59,835 bases of DNA, from assembly GCA_018065305.1 (NCBI GenBank), contig JAGHTO010000053.1, forward strand, positions 1 to 59,835. Reading direction: 5' to 3'. Within the stretch, counting starts at the first letter, position 1, and every line of letters begins with the position of its first letter. Source of the stretch: Candidatus Cacconaster scatequi (lineage in GTDB: Bacteria; Bacteroidota; Bacteroidia; Bacteroidales; UBA932). Made by a program: the position numbers and the translations under genes. Positions 26,998 through 36,668 of this stretch are shown here, one piece after another. The notes below the pieces were generated by a model. It made no database searches. It was not told the origin of the DNA and was given only the letters and a program-made list of their open reading frames with translations.

Positions 26998-27525
26998 ATG
27001 AAACTTGTACTGCAACTTTTCTTTTCTTTCTTTAAAATCGGAGCATTCACATTCGGCGCCGGGTATGCAATGATTCCGATGATTGAAAAGGAGGTCGTCG
27101 AGAAAAAGAAATGGTTCGAAAGGGAGGACTTCTATGACAGATTCACTCTGGCGCAGAGTGCTCCCGGACCGTTTTCCCTGAACACTGCGGTTTTTGTCGG
27201 CTACAAGGTAAAAGGTGTTCCGGGTGCTCTGGCGGCGGTTCTGGGGGTAGTGGTGCCATCCTTCCTCATAATCCTGCTCATTGCAGTCTATCTGGGCGGT
27301 TACAAGGATAATCCGACTGTCGCATCGGCCTTCAAGGGGATACGTCCGGCAGTGGTGGCCCTCATCGCTGTTCCGTTCCTGAAGATTCTGTGGCGGCTGG
27401 GATGGTGGGCGCGCATAGTCGCGTTGGCCGTTGCCGCTGCGATATGCTGCCTCGGATTTTCACCGATATATCTTCTCCTTGCCGCCGCGGTCATAGGTAT
27501 CATAGTAACGATGTACGGAAAATGA
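26998..27525 (+). CDS. Chromate transporter, N-type half (CHR domain)
   Basis: This is a 175-aa inner-membrane protein with one CHR domain. The family signature FFKIGAFTFGAGYAMIPMIE and the conserved SAPGPFSLNTAVFVGY loop are present, with about six hydrophobic segments. Long members of the family carry two CHR domains in one chain; here they are two short genes. The stop overlaps the start of the second half by 4 nt (ATGA). Chromate efflux is the family name, but sulfate or another anion may be the natural substrate. Confidence 0.9.
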   Translation: MKLVLQLFFSFFKIGAFTFGAGYAMIPMIEKEVVEKKKWFEREDFYDRFTLAQSAPGPFSLNTAVFVGYKVKGVPGALAAVLGVVVPSFLIILLIAVYLGGYKDNPTVASAFKGIRPAVVALIAVPFLKILWRLGWWARIVALAVAAAICCLGFSPIYLLLAAAVIGIIVTMYGK

Positions 27526-28043
27526 TTTATCTGCAATTGTTTCTTTCATATCTGAAAATCGGGTTTTTCGGTTTCGGTGGCGGGTATGCGATGATTTCGC
27601 TCATCCAGAATGAAATAGTCACCAGACACGCCTGGCTGAGCTCGAGCGAGCTTGCCGATATCGTGGCTGTCAGCCAGATGACTCCGGGCCCGATTGCCGT
27701 CAATTGCGCCACCTATGTGGGGTATTCCGTAACCGGGACGGTCCTTGGCAGCGTCCTTGCGACATTCGCGGTCTGCCTGCCCCCGCTCACAATAATGATG
27801 GCGATTGTGCTGTTTTACAATAAAATGCAGAACAGCCGGGCTATGAAGGGTGCGATCTCGTGGATGAAGCCTGTGATGTGCGGAATGATAGGGGCGGCTG
27901 CCCTGTCATTCGCAAATCCCGAAACTTTCGTGGATTTCAAAAGCTTCGGGATTTTCATAGCCTGTACGGCCGCATTGTTCTGTAAAGTCGATTCGATGCT
28001 GCTGATAGCATTGGCCGCCATAGCCGGCATCCTGCTTTACTGA
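27522..28043 (+). CDS. Chromate transporter, C-type half (CHR domain)
   Basis: This 173-aa partner of the preceding protein carries FLSYLKIGFFGFGGGYAMIS and SQMTPGPIAVNCATYVGYSV. The two halves together equal one long ChrA and probably assemble as a heterodimer with opposite membrane orientation, as in other short-chain CHR pairs. Translation is coupled by a 4-nt overlap. It ends 7 nt before the convergent FadL-type gene, with no obvious shared terminator. Confidence 0.9.
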   Translation: MIYLQLFLSYLKIGFFGFGGGYAMISLIQNEIVTRHAWLSSSELADIVAVSQMTPGPIAVNCATYVGYSVTGTVLGSVLATFAVCLPPLTIMMAIVLFYNKMQNSRAMKGAISWMKPVMCGMIGAAALSFANPETFVDFKSFGIFIACTAALFCKVDSMLLIALAAIAGILLY

Positions 28044-28049
28044 GAACTT

Positions 28050-29585
28050 CTAGAATTTGAAGGTGTAGGAGAGAACGAAGCGGCTGCCGGAATATGCCAC
28101 GGTGCCTGCAGGCGCTTTCAGCTCACAGGGCTCGTCATAATCATAGATTGAGAAGCCGTAATTCTGGGCAAGCCTGTGCTGATAGGTGAAGTCCAGGGAA
28201 CTGAGTTTGCCAAGCTTGCAGCCGATGCCACCGCTTACGAACTGGGTCTTCGTCTCATACTGTGACGTTGCCCCGTAATGTGCGTAACCCGCTCTGAGCG
28301 CAATCTTTTCGGTACACCATACCTCTCCGCCCACGCGGAATATATTGGACGCGCCATAATACTGCCTGATGATGTCGTTCTCCAGTTCCAATGCCGTCTC
28401 GATGGAGTTGTTTCTCGTTTTCAGCCTGGCGGTTGAATAATCCACACGCTCATAATCGAAACTGATAAGGGCCCTGTTGAACACGTATGCTATTCCGAGG
28501 CTGAAACGCAAGGGTGAGGTCATCTTGTAGGTGTAGGTGCCGGTGGGGGAGTTCTGTGTGAATCTCTTGCCGTTGTCGAATTCGGTTGTCATGCTGTTTC
28601 CCCAGTCATCGGTCAGGACATAAGTGGTCGGCGTTGTGAATGTCGCGCCGATTCTGAGCCCCTTCACGGGTGTCAATATGGCTCCGAATTTTGCATCGAA
28701 TCCGGAACCACGTACGGTCATCCACCCTGTGTGATTCATTCTGACGAACCCGTCCTGGAACACTTTGCTGTCAAGAGCCGCCTCGCAGTAATTCTCCTGA
28801 TAGGTGTAGTCAACCGTTGTGAAATTGAGATTGACTCCGAGGTACAGGATGTCGGAGATGTTGGTTCCGAGGTTGACTGCAAACTCGCTCGCCCCTCCGT
28901 AAGTGTTGCGGTTGAAAGTCTGCTTCAGGTCGCCGGGAATATAGAGCTCGTAATCCGGGGTGATGTTCTCGGTTGATGACATATACTCGTCGTCGGTGAA
29001 CGGGTCAATCGTCGCAAGGGCGTATGTGTTCCAGGCGAGGATTGAGGGCCAGGAGAGAGCCGTGTTGCTATATGGGTCATAGCCGTCCTTCTTTTCCAAT
29101 GAACGGTAGTCCGTTCCGTACAGATTATGGGCAATCGCGCTGAGCATCGATGAACCGTCGGTGGTCCCGCCGGCACTCATGAAGGTGTTGTAATTGTTCC
29201 GTCTGTTGAAAGTGACACCGACGTTGAAGTTCAGAAGTCCCGTATACCTTCCGGTGTCGAAATTCCAGATGAAGCCGGCGTTTGCCATCGAGAATCTTGT
29301 GGAATTCTCCTTGGTCGTGATTCCCAGATAGTCTGACTCCCCGCGGGCCACGTTGATTGAAGGTGAAAGCGAGAAGGTGGAACTGCGCATTGTCCCCGAA
29401 CTTGCCGGGTTGATGGCCACGGCACCGAGATCACCACCGAGCGCAGTGAACGCGTTGCCCATCGCCAGAGTTCTCGCTGAACCCTCATATTGTTGTTCTG
29501 AAACTTTTACCGCCATATCCGCGGTCTGTGCAATCAGGTTGCCGGCAATGGCAAGAGAGATTGCCGATAGTATGATTCTTTTCAT
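28050..29585 (-). CDS. OmpP1/FadL-type outer membrane protein
   Basis: This is a predicted beta-barrel for uptake of hydrophobic compounds, 511 aa. It has a signal peptide (MKRIILSAISLAIAGNLIAQ), then the FadL-like opening (EGSARTLAMGNAFTALGGDLGAVAINPASSG). The rest is alternating aromatic strands ending in a terminal Phe (GSRFVLSYTFKF), the outer-membrane insertion signal. It lies 23 nt downstream of the W/P/G-rich lipoprotein gene on the same strand, so the two may share a transcript. A lipid substrate is a family-based guess. Confidence 0.88.
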   Translation of the reverse strand: MKRIILSAISLAIAGNLIAQTADMAVKVSEQQYEGSARTLAMGNAFTALGGDLGAVAINPASSGTMRSSTFSLSPSINVARGESDYLGITTKENSTRFSMANAGFIWNFDTGRYTGLLNFNVGVTFNRRNNYNTFMSAGGTTDGSSMLSAIAHNLYGTDYRSLEKKDGYDPYSNTALSWPSILAWNTYALATIDPFTDDEYMSSTENITPDYELYIPGDLKQTFNRNTYGGASEFAVNLGTNISDILYLGVNLNFTTVDYTYQENYCEAALDSKVFQDGFVRMNHTGWMTVRGSGFDAKFGAILTPVKGLRIGATFTTPTTYVLTDDWGNSMTTEFDNGKRFTQNSPTGTYTYKMTSPLRFSLGIAYVFNRALISFDYERVDYSTARLKTRNNSIETALELENDIIRQYYGASNIFRVGGEVWCTEKIALRAGYAHYGATSQYETKTQFVSGGIGCKLGKLSSLDFTYQHRLAQNYGFSIYDYDEPCELKAPAGTVAYSGSRFVLSYTFKF

Positions 29586-29608
29586 CTTTTTCTGTCAATT
29601 GTTAGTCG

Positions 29609-30628
29609 TTATCTTCTTCCGCCACCGCTGTGTGAACCGCCACCGCCTGCATTTCCGCCGGAGAAGCCTCCACCGCCGGAGTAACCGCCACCGGAATATC
29701 CGCCGCCTGAACGGCTGCCGGAGTATCCGCTTGAGTAACTTCCACTGCTGTGGCTGCTTCGGGGTGCGCTGTTACCGTACGACCTGTTGCTTGAAGAACT
29801 CTTGGTACTGGAGGATGAACCGTATCTGCTGACCCTCGTTGCCTTGCGGCCTGAAGTCGTTCCGGTGGTGTATCTTCCGTCTCCTCCGTAAGTTGAGGAT
29901 GATGTGCGCTTGACGTTAGTCCCGCTTACCGAGAATTGTGTGCCTGTTCTCCTGTTTCCGCCAGTGTATCCGTCACGCCCTGAAGATGCTGTCTGCCGGT
30001 ACATCGACGAGCCGCCCCGGGGGCCTCCGGCAGATTGTCTGTATGTTCCACCACCGCCGGTTGAAGAGCGGGGATGGTTGACTACAGGACCCCGATGGAC
30101 AACTATTGGTGCGGGGCCCCATCCGGGATGGTAAGGACCCCAGGGTCTGAAAGGCCCCCAGCCGGGGCCGTAAGGACCGGGGAAGAAGGGATCCCAAACG
30201 GGATATACCCATGGATCCCACCAGAAACCTACCCGCCAGTTGAACGAGGCCCAGTAGGGACCGTATGGATATACGTGCGTTCCCCACCAGGGGTTGTACC
30301 AGGGATGTCCCCAGGGGCCGAAACTGACGGAGAAGTTGTAGACAGGGCTGTCGAATTTGTGTAGACGCGTCTCGTAGCTTTCTCCGTTGGCATATTCTGT
30401 AATCAGATAGAGATTTCCGTTGTCATCCTGAGCGAGAAATTCCTCTTTTTTTCTGGATTCCTGTTCCGTTACCATTGCGTTGACCATTCTGGCTCTTGAA
30501 TCAGCAGTGGGACGATAATAGATATCATCGCCATAAGTTGCTGACGAATAGTATCTTGTGGATACACAAGAGCTTGTGAGCAGCAAGGCGGCCGCAATTG
30601 CGGCAAGTCCGATAAGTCTCTCTTTCAT
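29609..30628 (-). CDS. W/P/G-rich lipoprotein with Ser/Gly low-complexity tail, unknown function
   Basis: This is a 339-aa protein not assigned to a functional family. It has a lipoprotein signal (LLLTSSC, Cys21). A short folded region (about 25-115) contains NLYLITEYANGESYETRLHK. A striking segment of about 60 residues is rich in Trp, Pro, Gly and Tyr (SFGPWGHPWYNPWWGTHVYP; GWGPFRPWGPYHPGWGP). From about residue 175 to the end there is a Ser/Gly/Tyr/Arg-rich disordered tail (SGGGYSGGGYSGGGGFSGG). Such tails suggest surface exposure or self-association. It is transcribed divergently from proS. Confidence 0.75.
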   Translation of the reverse strand: MKERLIGLAAIAAALLLTSSCVSTRYYSSATYGDDIYYRPTADSRARMVNAMVTEQESRKKEEFLAQDDNGNLYLITEYANGESYETRLHKFDSPVYNFSVSFGPWGHPWYNPWWGTHVYPYGPYWASFNWRVGFWWDPWVYPVWDPFFPGPYGPGWGPFRPWGPYHPGWGPAPIVVHRGPVVNHPRSSTGGGGTYRQSAGGPRGGSSMYRQTASSGRDGYTGGNRRTGTQFSVSGTNVKRTSSSTYGGDGRYTTGTTSGRKATRVSRYGSSSSTKSSSSNRSYGNSAPRSSHSSGSYSSGYSGSRSGGGYSGGGYSGGGGFSGGNAGGGGSHSGGGRR

Positions 30629-30661
30629 TTTTGTTCCTCCTGTGTCAGATTCTCAGTTTTA

Positions 30662-30681
30662 TTTGTACTTTTGCAAATATA
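30662..30681. promoter_or_regulatory. Overlapping divergent promoter core, lipoprotein gene / proS
   Basis: TACTTTTG (30666-30673, plus strand, towards proS) and TATATTTG (30681-30674, minus strand, towards the lipoprotein gene) are both -7-like boxes and abut each other. The -33 boxes are not clear on either side. The same 20-base core, one mismatch, recurs at 42139-42158. Confidence 0.45.
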
Positions 30682-30715
30682 ACAATTATTGAACAACAAT
30701 TATACCATCGACACT

Positions 30716-32206
30716 ATGGCAGAGATATCAAACAAAGAAGTGACAAACAGGGAGGAAGATTATTCCAAGTGGTACAACAATCTTGTGGTCAAGGCTGACC
30801 TGGCAGAACAGTCGGCTGTACGCGGATGTATGGTCATCAAGCCCTACGGATATGCAATCTGGGAGAAGATGCAGCACGAACTCGACAGAATGTTCAAAGA
30901 GACAGGCCATCAGAATGCATATTTTCCTCTTTTCATACCCAAATCGTTCCTCAGCAGGGAAGCGGAGCACGTCGAGGGGTTTGCCAAGGAGTGCGCGGTA
31001 GTCACTCATCACCGTCTGATGAACAGTCCCGACGGCAAGGGAGTGGTGGTCGACCCTGATGCTAAACTGGAAGAGGAACTGGTGGTGCGCCCCACTTCCG
31101 AGACAATAATATGGAATACATACAAGAATTGGATAAAGTCATGGAGGGATCTTCCTATTCTATGCAACCAGTGGGCAAACGTTGTCCGCTGGGAGATGCG
31201 TACCCGCCTGTTCCTCAGGACCGCGGAATTCCTGTGGCAGGAGGGGCATACGGCCCACGCTACTGAAGCGGAGGCAATTGCCGAGGCTCAGAAGATGGTC
31301 GGAGTATATGCCGATTTCGCCCGAAGATATATGGCTATGCCGGTTGTTGTAGGACATAAGTCCGAAACCGAGCGTTTCGCCGGGGCCGTCGACACATACA
31401 GCATCGAAGCGATGATGCAGGACGGCAAGGCTCTGCAGGCCGGTACCTCACATTTCCTAGGTCAGAATTTCGCAAAGGCCTTCGAAGTGCAGTATGCCAA
31501 CAAGGAAGGCAAACTGGATTATGTATGGGCCACTTCCTGGGGTGTTTCCACGCGTCTTATGGGTGCGCTGATAATGTGCCATTCCGACAATAACGGACTG
31601 GTGCTTCCTCCCGCCCTTGCCCCGATTCAGGTGGTTATGGTGCCTATTTTCAAGACGGATGAAGAGAAGGCCGCGATAGTTGCCCGGATGGAGCAGCTCA
31701 AGAAGGAGATGGAAGCCAAGGGCATCAGCGTCAAGCTTGACAACCGCGACCACCTGCGTCCCGGATTCAAGTTCGCCGAGTGGGAGCTCAAGGGTGTTCC
31801 CGTGAGAATAGTCATAGGCCCCCGCGACCTGGAGAACGGAAACGTCGAACTGGCGCGCCGTGACACTTCCACCAAGGAAAGCGTTCCTCAAGAGGGTCTT
31901 GCGGGATATGTCAGCGAGTTGCTTGATACAATTCAGAACAATATGTATGAAAAAGCCCTCGAATTCCGTGACAGTCACGTTGTCAAGGTTGACACGTGGG
32001 AGGAGTTCAAGGAGAAGATAGAGGATGGAGGCTTCCTGCTTTGCCATTGGGACGGCACACCCGAAACGGAGGAGAAGATAAAGGAGGAGACCAAAGCCAC
32101 CATCCGATGCATTCCCATCGATTCCTGCGTATGCGAGGAGGAGGGCAAGTGCATATATAGCGGCAAACCTTCGAAGCGGAGGGTGATTTTTGCCCGTGCA
32201 TATTGA
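30716..32206 (+). CDS. proS: Prolyl-tRNA synthetase, archaeal/eukaryotic-like type
   Basis: This charges tRNA-Pro. It is 496 aa, without the large editing insertion of the Escherichia coli-type enzyme, so it belongs to the shorter ProS type 3. Seen motifs include [13 protein letters not shown]-like [55 protein letters not shown] (motif 2) and WEGHTAH-like [11 protein letters not shown]. The C-terminal zinc-binding-like domain has CVCEEEGKC and ends in ARAY, as is normal for this type. The ATG at 30716 is chosen over a TTG at 30689. Confidence 0.97.
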   Translation: MAEISNKEVTNREEDYSKWYNNLVVKADLAEQSAVRGCMVIKPYGYAIWEKMQHELDRMFKETGHQNAYFPLFIPKSFLSREAEHVEGFAKECAVVTHHRLMNSPDGKGVVVDPDAKLEEELVVRPTSETIIWNTYKNWIKSWRDLPILCNQWANVVRWEMRTRLFLRTAEFLWQEGHTAHATEAEAIAEAQKMVGVYADFARRYMAMPVVVGHKSETERFAGAVDTYSIEAMMQDGKALQAGTSHFLGQNFAKAFEVQYANKEGKLDYVWATSWGVSTRLMGALIMCHSDNNGLVLPPALAPIQVVMVPIFKTDEEKAAIVARMEQLKKEMEAKGISVKLDNRDHLRPGFKFAEWELKGVPVRIVIGPRDLENGNVELARRDTSTKESVPQEGLAGYVSELLDTIQNNMYEKALEFRDSHVVKVDTWEEFKEKIEDGGFLLCHWDGTPETEEKIKEETKATIRCIPIDSCVCEEEGKCIYSGKPSKRRVIFARAY

Positions 32207-32229
32207 CGTTCCATAAATCCATATATATT

Positions 32230-33135
32230 ATGAGAAGACTGTTTATAACCATATTCCTGGCTTTCGTGACATCGGTCTCCGCTTTCGCCTCCGGAATGAC
32301 GGAAGAGGATTCTCTTGCAATGATAAAGCCCAAGTACTGGAAGGCTGGCGCTGCCGTCAATGTCGGTTTTTCCCAGCTGTCACTCACCAACTGGGCTGCG
32401 GGAGGATACGGTCAGATATCCCTGAGCACCTTTGCCGATATCGTGGCAAACTATTCCAAGAACAAGATTATCTGGAACAACCAGTTGCAGATGGGATACG
32501 GTTTCATTCAGTCATTCGAGACGGGTTTTAAAAAGAATGACGACCGCCTGATACTTGACAGCAAGTTCGGATACAGGGCTGCCGAGAAACTTTATATTTC
32601 GGCCATCTATAACCTCAGGACACAGTTCGCAGCCGGATATACGGATGATGTGGAGGTTTCGAATATCTTCGCTCCCGCATATATGTCTCTCGGTCTCGGT
32701 GTCGATTACACACCGTTCCCTAACGTTTCCGTCAACGTCGCTCCTCTTACCGGAAAGACCGTGATGGTCACTATCCCGGAGTTGCGTACGAAGTACGGTA
32801 ATGCCGAGGATCAGTTCTGCCGTTTCGAGCTTGGTGCCCAGGTCAAGATAGATGCGAAACTCAACGTTCAGAATTTTAACTTCGGAACGACTCTCATTCT
32901 CTTCTCGGATTATCTTAACAAGCCGCAGAACATCAAGGTTACATGGGATGCCAACGTGGAGGCGAAAGTGACGAGATGGTTTTCGGTGACTCTCAGGACC
33001 AACCTCATCTATGATGACAATGTGATGGTAAAGAAGAAGGACAGGAAGACGGGTGAGTTTTACAATGCGGCGGGTGTTCAGTTCAAGGAGTTGTTTTCAA
33101 TCGGACTTACCTACGCGATCGGTTCCAAGAAGTAG
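32230..33135 (+). CDS. DUF3078-family outer-membrane-like protein
   Basis: This is a 301-aa protein of unknown function. It has a signal peptide (MRRLFITIFLAFVTSVSAFA). The conserved start of DUF3078 follows (YWKAGAAVNVGFSQLSLTNW), then amphipathic beta-strands that suggest a small barrel (FSVTLRTNLIYDDN; ELFSIGLTYAIG). The ATG at 32230 gives a clean signal peptide, whereas an upstream in-frame ATG at 32203 overlaps proS. tilS begins 5 nt after its stop. Confidence 0.82.
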   Translation: MRRLFITIFLAFVTSVSAFASGMTEEDSLAMIKPKYWKAGAAVNVGFSQLSLTNWAAGGYGQISLSTFADIVANYSKNKIIWNNQLQMGYGFIQSFETGFKKNDDRLILDSKFGYRAAEKLYISAIYNLRTQFAAGYTDDVEVSNIFAPAYMSLGLGVDYTPFPNVSVNVAPLTGKTVMVTIPELRTKYGNAEDQFCRFELGAQVKIDAKLNVQNFNFGTTLILFSDYLNKPQNIKVTWDANVEAKVTRWFSVTLRTNLIYDDNVMVKKKDRKTGEFYNAAGVQFKELFSIGLTYAIGSKK

Positions 33136-33140
33136 GAGCT

Positions 33141-34442
33141 ATGCTCTCTCAAAAGGCGTTTGACGAAAAACTGCAGCTTCTGCTCCCGTCTGTGGAGGGC
33201 GCACCGAAAGTGCTTCTGGCTGTCAGCGGGGGAGTGGATTCGATGACGATGGCGGCCCTTTTTTCCGCCGGCGGCAGGTGCGACATCGCGGTGGCCCATA
33301 TGAACTTTTCCCTCAGAGGCGAGGAGAGCGATTGTGACGAACGCTTTGTGGCAGATTGGTGCGGGACTTCCGGTGTCAGATTTTTCTGCAAAAGAGTGGA
33401 TACGGCTTCGTATGCCGCGGAGCATGGGATTTCCATTGAGATGGCGGCCCGCAATCTCAGATATGTCTGGTTTGAGGAGCTGGCCGATGAGCAGGGCTTT
33501 GATTGTATTGCCGTGGCGCATAATCTGAATGATTCCGTGGAGACGATGTACCTCAATCTTCTTCGAGGAACGGGATTGCGTGGACTGTGTGGCATCCGGG
33601 CTGTCAATGGCCGGATTATCAGGCCTATGCTTGACTTTTCCAGAAAGGAGATTCTTGAGTATGCCACTGCTGCCGGGGTTGGCTGGAGGACGGATTCGAC
33701 AAACGCGGAGAGTGAATTCTCCCGGAACAGGTTGAGAAACAACGTATTTCCTGAGTTATGCAAAATCAATCCCTCTTTTCTGAATACAGCTGCAATGGAG
33801 GCGGAAAGATTTTCCAGGATTGACGGGTTGCTTTCGGATATTCTTGAGTCGAAGCGGGGAAGCCTGTTCTTCTCCGGGGACGGGGTGCTGAAAATTGACG
33901 TTGGAGTTCTGAAAAAAGAAAAGTATGCCGACTATTGGCTTTTCAGACTGCTGGACCGGTATGGATTCAACGAATCGCAATTGGAAGATATCCTGGAATC
34001 CCTTGACGGTCAGACTGGTCTGCGATTCAGCACATCTTCTCATATTGCCGTGAAGGCCAGGGATTTCATCAAGGTTTATCCCTTGGAGGACAGAGTCTTG
34101 CCTGAAGTTGTGTTCGAGGTTGCGGATGTGCCTGAAGGTTTCAATCCTGCCGCGGCTCCGGCAAATGTCCAGTATCTGGATGCCGACAAGGTGCAGTTCC
34201 CCCTTTCTGTCAGGGAACCGGAAGCCGGTGACAGGTTCCGCCCGCTGGGGATGAAAGGGTCGAAGCTTGTCAACGATTTCCTGTCCGAGCAGAATATAGA
34301 CGTTTACGGCAAGAGTTTTCAGACGGTGGTGTGTGACGCTTCCGGGGCAATCATCTGCGTTGCCCCCTACAGGATAGACGACCGTTTCAAGGTTACAGCA
34401 CAGACAATGAGACTCCTTGAAATAAAAATCGGCCGCGAGTGA
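33141..34442 (+). CDS. tilS: tRNA(Ile)-lysidine synthase
   Basis: TilS puts lysidine at position 34 of the minor tRNA-Ile with anticodon CAU, so that it reads AUA. It is 433 aa. The N-terminal PP-loop ATPase motif is SGGVDSMTM (about residues 29-37). Further core motifs are VAHMNFSLRGEESDCDE, AVAHNLNDSVETM and LRGTGLRGLCGI. C-terminal TilS_C sequence includes REPEAGDRFRPLGMKGSKLVNDFL. AGGAG precedes the ATG by 3 nt. Its final codons lie within a hairpin that terminates the opposite-strand tRNA gene. Confidence 0.95.
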   Translation: MLSQKAFDEKLQLLLPSVEGAPKVLLAVSGGVDSMTMAALFSAGGRCDIAVAHMNFSLRGEESDCDERFVADWCGTSGVRFFCKRVDTASYAAEHGISIEMAARNLRYVWFEELADEQGFDCIAVAHNLNDSVETMYLNLLRGTGLRGLCGIRAVNGRIIRPMLDFSRKEILEYATAAGVGWRTDSTNAESEFSRNRLRNNVFPELCKINPSFLNTAAMEAERFSRIDGLLSDILESKRGSLFFSGDGVLKIDVGVLKKEKYADYWLFRLLDRYGFNESQLEDILESLDGQTGLRFSTSSHIAVKARDFIKVYPLEDRVLPEVVFEVADVPEGFNPAAAPANVQYLDADKVQFPLSVREPEAGDRFRPLGMKGSKLVNDFLSEQNIDVYGKSFQTVVCDASGAIICVAPYRIDDRFKVTAQTMRLLEIKIGRE

Positions 34443-34450
34443 CGGCCGAT
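34421..34450 (-). terminator. Terminator of tRNA-fMet, embedded in the 3' end of tilS
   Basis: ATCGGCCG (34428-34435) and CGGCCGAT (34443-34450) form a perfect 8-bp stem with a 7-nt loop. On the minus strand the stem is followed by T5. It overlaps the last codons and the stop of tilS. Confidence 0.75.
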
Positions 34451-34466
34451 GAAATCAAAACTGACT

Positions 34467-34542
<76 letters not shown>

Positions 34543-34552
34543 ATGTGGACTG

Positions 34553-34584
34553 CAAAGGTAAAAACATTTTTTTAAACTTCCAAA
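34553..34584 (-). promoter_or_regulatory. Promoter of tRNA-fMet
   Basis: On the minus strand TTTG (34584-34581), a 20-nt spacer and TACCTTTG (34560-34553) match the Bacteroidales consensus. The -7 box ends 10 nt before the tRNA 5' end. Confidence 0.8.
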
Positions 34585-34595
34585 TCCGTCTGTGA

Positions 34596-34627
34596 TTTGG
34601 CGGAGTTCCATTATTTTCTTAAATTCG
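34596..34627 (+). promoter_or_regulatory. Promoter of the tig-clpP-clpX cluster
   Basis: TTTG (34596-34599), a 20-nt spacer and TAAATTCG (34620-34627, one mismatch to TAnnTTTG) lie 35 nt before the trigger-factor ATG. It is back to back with the tRNA-fMet promoter, the two -33 boxes being 11 nt apart. Confidence 0.6.
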
Positions 34628-34661
34628 CGGTCTTATTCGAAATTATCAAATACAACAAATA

Positions 34662-35984
34662 ATGAAAGTCACAAAACATCAGATTGATGATCTGAACCTT
34701 ACGGTCGATTTCGCACTTGACAGAAGCGATTGGGAAGAACCCAGAAAAAAGAAACTCAATGAATTCAGACGCACTGCCGATCTGAAGGGATTCCGCCGCG
34801 GCATGGCGCCTATGTCCCTGATAGAGAAGCTTCACGGTGGTCAGGCTCTTGCGGAGTCAATCAACACGCTGGTCAGCGACGGCTTGGATGAATTCATCAA
34901 GAAGAACAAACTGGCCATCCTCGGGGAGCCCCTTCCCAGCGAGAAGGAGGACAAGAATGACTGGGACAACCCCGACAGGTTCAAATTCTCTTTCGACATC
35001 GCCATCGCACCCAAGGTCGAGATTGCTCTCGGAAAGGATGACAAGATTCCATATTATGAAGTGAAGACAGACAGCAAGGCTGTAGAGGATTACAAGAACA
35101 GTCTCCTCAGACAGTACGGACAGCTTGAGACCGGAACCAAAGCCGGCGAGGACGACTTCATCATCGTGGATTTCGAGGCGGACGAGACAAAGGTTGAAGG
35201 TGCATATGTCGCTCTCCGCAGCATCACTGACGCCAAAATCAAGAAATCATTCGTGGGACTCGAGGCAGGTGCCGTAAAGGACGTTGACATCAAGGCCACA
35301 TTCACAAACGAGACCGACAGGGCCGCGATGTTCAAGGTGAAGAAGGAAGAGCTCGAGACTCTGCCCGTAAGCTGGAAGATGACTGTCAAGGAGGTGAAGA
35401 CTTTCGTCAACGCCCCTCTCGAGCAGGCTACTTTCGACACCATCTTCGGAGAAGGCAACTGCAAGGACGAGGCTCAGTTCACCGAAAAGGTTAAGGAACG
35501 CCTTGCTGCCGAATACAAGCAGGAGAGCGAGTACCGCTTCATGGTTGATGCCAAGGAATACCTGATTGAAAAAGCTGCCGTGGCTCTTCCCGATGCATTC
35601 ATGAAACGCTGGATCATTGCCGCGAATGACGGCAAGTTCACCAAGGAGGACGTGGAGAAGGAATATGACCTTTTCGCAAAGGATTTCCGCTGGAACATCA
35701 TCCGTACTCAGATAATGAAGGATCAGAACCTCAAGATTACCAAGGATGACATCACGAAGCAGGCCAGGGAGTTCGCCGCATATCAGTTCGCAATGTACGG
35801 AATGAACAACGTCCCCGAGGAGCATCTTGCAAAGTATGCGGAGCAGATTCTCGGCGACCGTCAGCAGGCCGACAGAATTGTTGACAGAGTTGAGGACAAT
35901 CTCGTCCTGACATATCTCAAGGATGCAGTGACTCTCGAGAACAAGAAAGTCACCCTCGAGAAAATGAGGGAACTCACAAAATAG
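34662..35984 (+). CDS. tig: Trigger factor
   Basis: This is a ribosome-associated chaperone that meets nascent chains at the exit tunnel. It is 440 aa. The N-terminal ribosome-binding domain has the signature as [20 protein letters not shown], where most bacteria have GFRxGxxP. The middle PPIase-like region is divergent, as is usual in Bacteroidetes. The C-terminal helical domain contains [12 protein letters not shown]-like [13 protein letters not shown] and ends in EKMRELTK. It is followed 5 nt later by clpP, giving the classical tig-clpP-clpX order. Confidence 0.93.
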   Translation: MKVTKHQIDDLNLTVDFALDRSDWEEPRKKKLNEFRRTADLKGFRRGMAPMSLIEKLHGGQALAESINTLVSDGLDEFIKKNKLAILGEPLPSEKEDKNDWDNPDRFKFSFDIAIAPKVEIALGKDDKIPYYEVKTDSKAVEDYKNSLLRQYGQLETGTKAGEDDFIIVDFEADETKVEGAYVALRSITDAKIKKSFVGLEAGAVKDVDIKATFTNETDRAAMFKVKKEELETLPVSWKMTVKEVKTFVNAPLEQATFDTIFGEGNCKDEAQFTEKVKERLAAEYKQESEYRFMVDAKEYLIEKAAVALPDAFMKRWIIAANDGKFTKEDVEKEYDLFAKDFRWNIIRTQIMKDQNLKITKDDITKQAREFAAYQFAMYGMNNVPEEHLAKYAEQILGDRQQADRIVDRVEDNLVLTYLKDAVTLENKKVTLEKMRELTK

Positions 35985-35989
35985 TCCGT

Positions 35990-36658
35990 ATGACCGAGTT
36001 TGAGAAATTCGCAATAGGCCATTGTTCGGTCAATCCCGTCTCCCTCTCGAAGGTGAGCCGGGTGACCTCCGGATACATCAACCCTATGATTATCGAGGAG
36101 CGGAAATTGAACGTGGCCCAGATGGACGTCTTCTCGCGTCTGATGATGGATCGCATCATTTTCCTCGGCTGCCCGATTGACGACGACGTTGCAAACATCA
36201 TCCAGGCCCAGTTGCTTTTCCTGGAGAGCAATGACCCGAAGGCGGACATCATGCTCTATATCAACTCTCCCGGAGGAATGGTATATTCCGGACTCGGAAT
36301 ATACGATACGATGCAGACCATCCAGCCCGACGTGGCCACAATCTGCACGGGTATGGCGGCCTCGATGGCATCCATCCTGCTCGCTGCCGGAGCGAAGGGC
36401 AAGCGTTCGGCTCTGCCCCATTCGAGGGTTATGATTCACCAGCCTATGGGCGGCGCCCAGGGGCAGGCTTCCGATATCGAGATTACCGCAAGGGAGATTC
36501 TGAAACTGAAGGACGAACTCTATTCGATTCTTTCGGACCATACTGGAAAAACCCTTTCGAAAATCACCGCCGATGCCGACCGTGACTATTGGATGACCTC
36601 TGCGGAAGCTTTGGAATATGGTATGATTGACAATATCATATCAAAGAAAAATCAATAA
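35990..36658 (+). CDS. clpP: ATP-dependent Clp protease proteolytic subunit
   Basis: This serine peptidase forms the double seven-membered ring of the ClpXP protease. It is 222 aa. The catalytic triad is intact: Ser125 in [11 protein letters not shown], His150 in RVMIHQP and Asp199 in DADRDYW. All three sit at a constant offset from Escherichia coli Ser97/His122/Asp171. It has a longer N-terminus than the Escherichia coli protein. It lies 5 nt after tig and 10 nt before clpX, so the three are co-transcribed. Confidence 0.97.
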   Translation: MTEFEKFAIGHCSVNPVSLSKVSRVTSGYINPMIIEERKLNVAQMDVFSRLMMDRIIFLGCPIDDDVANIIQAQLLFLESNDPKADIMLYINSPGGMVYSGLGIYDTMQTIQPDVATICTGMAASMASILLAAGAKGKRSALPHSRVMIHQPMGGAQGQASDIEITAREILKLKDELYSILSDHTGKTLSKITADADRDYWMTSAEALEYGMIDNIISKKNQ

Positions 36659-36668
36659 TCCTGAATTG

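Noticed and set aside
29353-29832. 159-codon plus-strand frame between the FadL and lipoprotein genes
   Set aside because: It is antisense to both real genes and reads Arg/His-rich noise from the repetitive lipoprotein tail.
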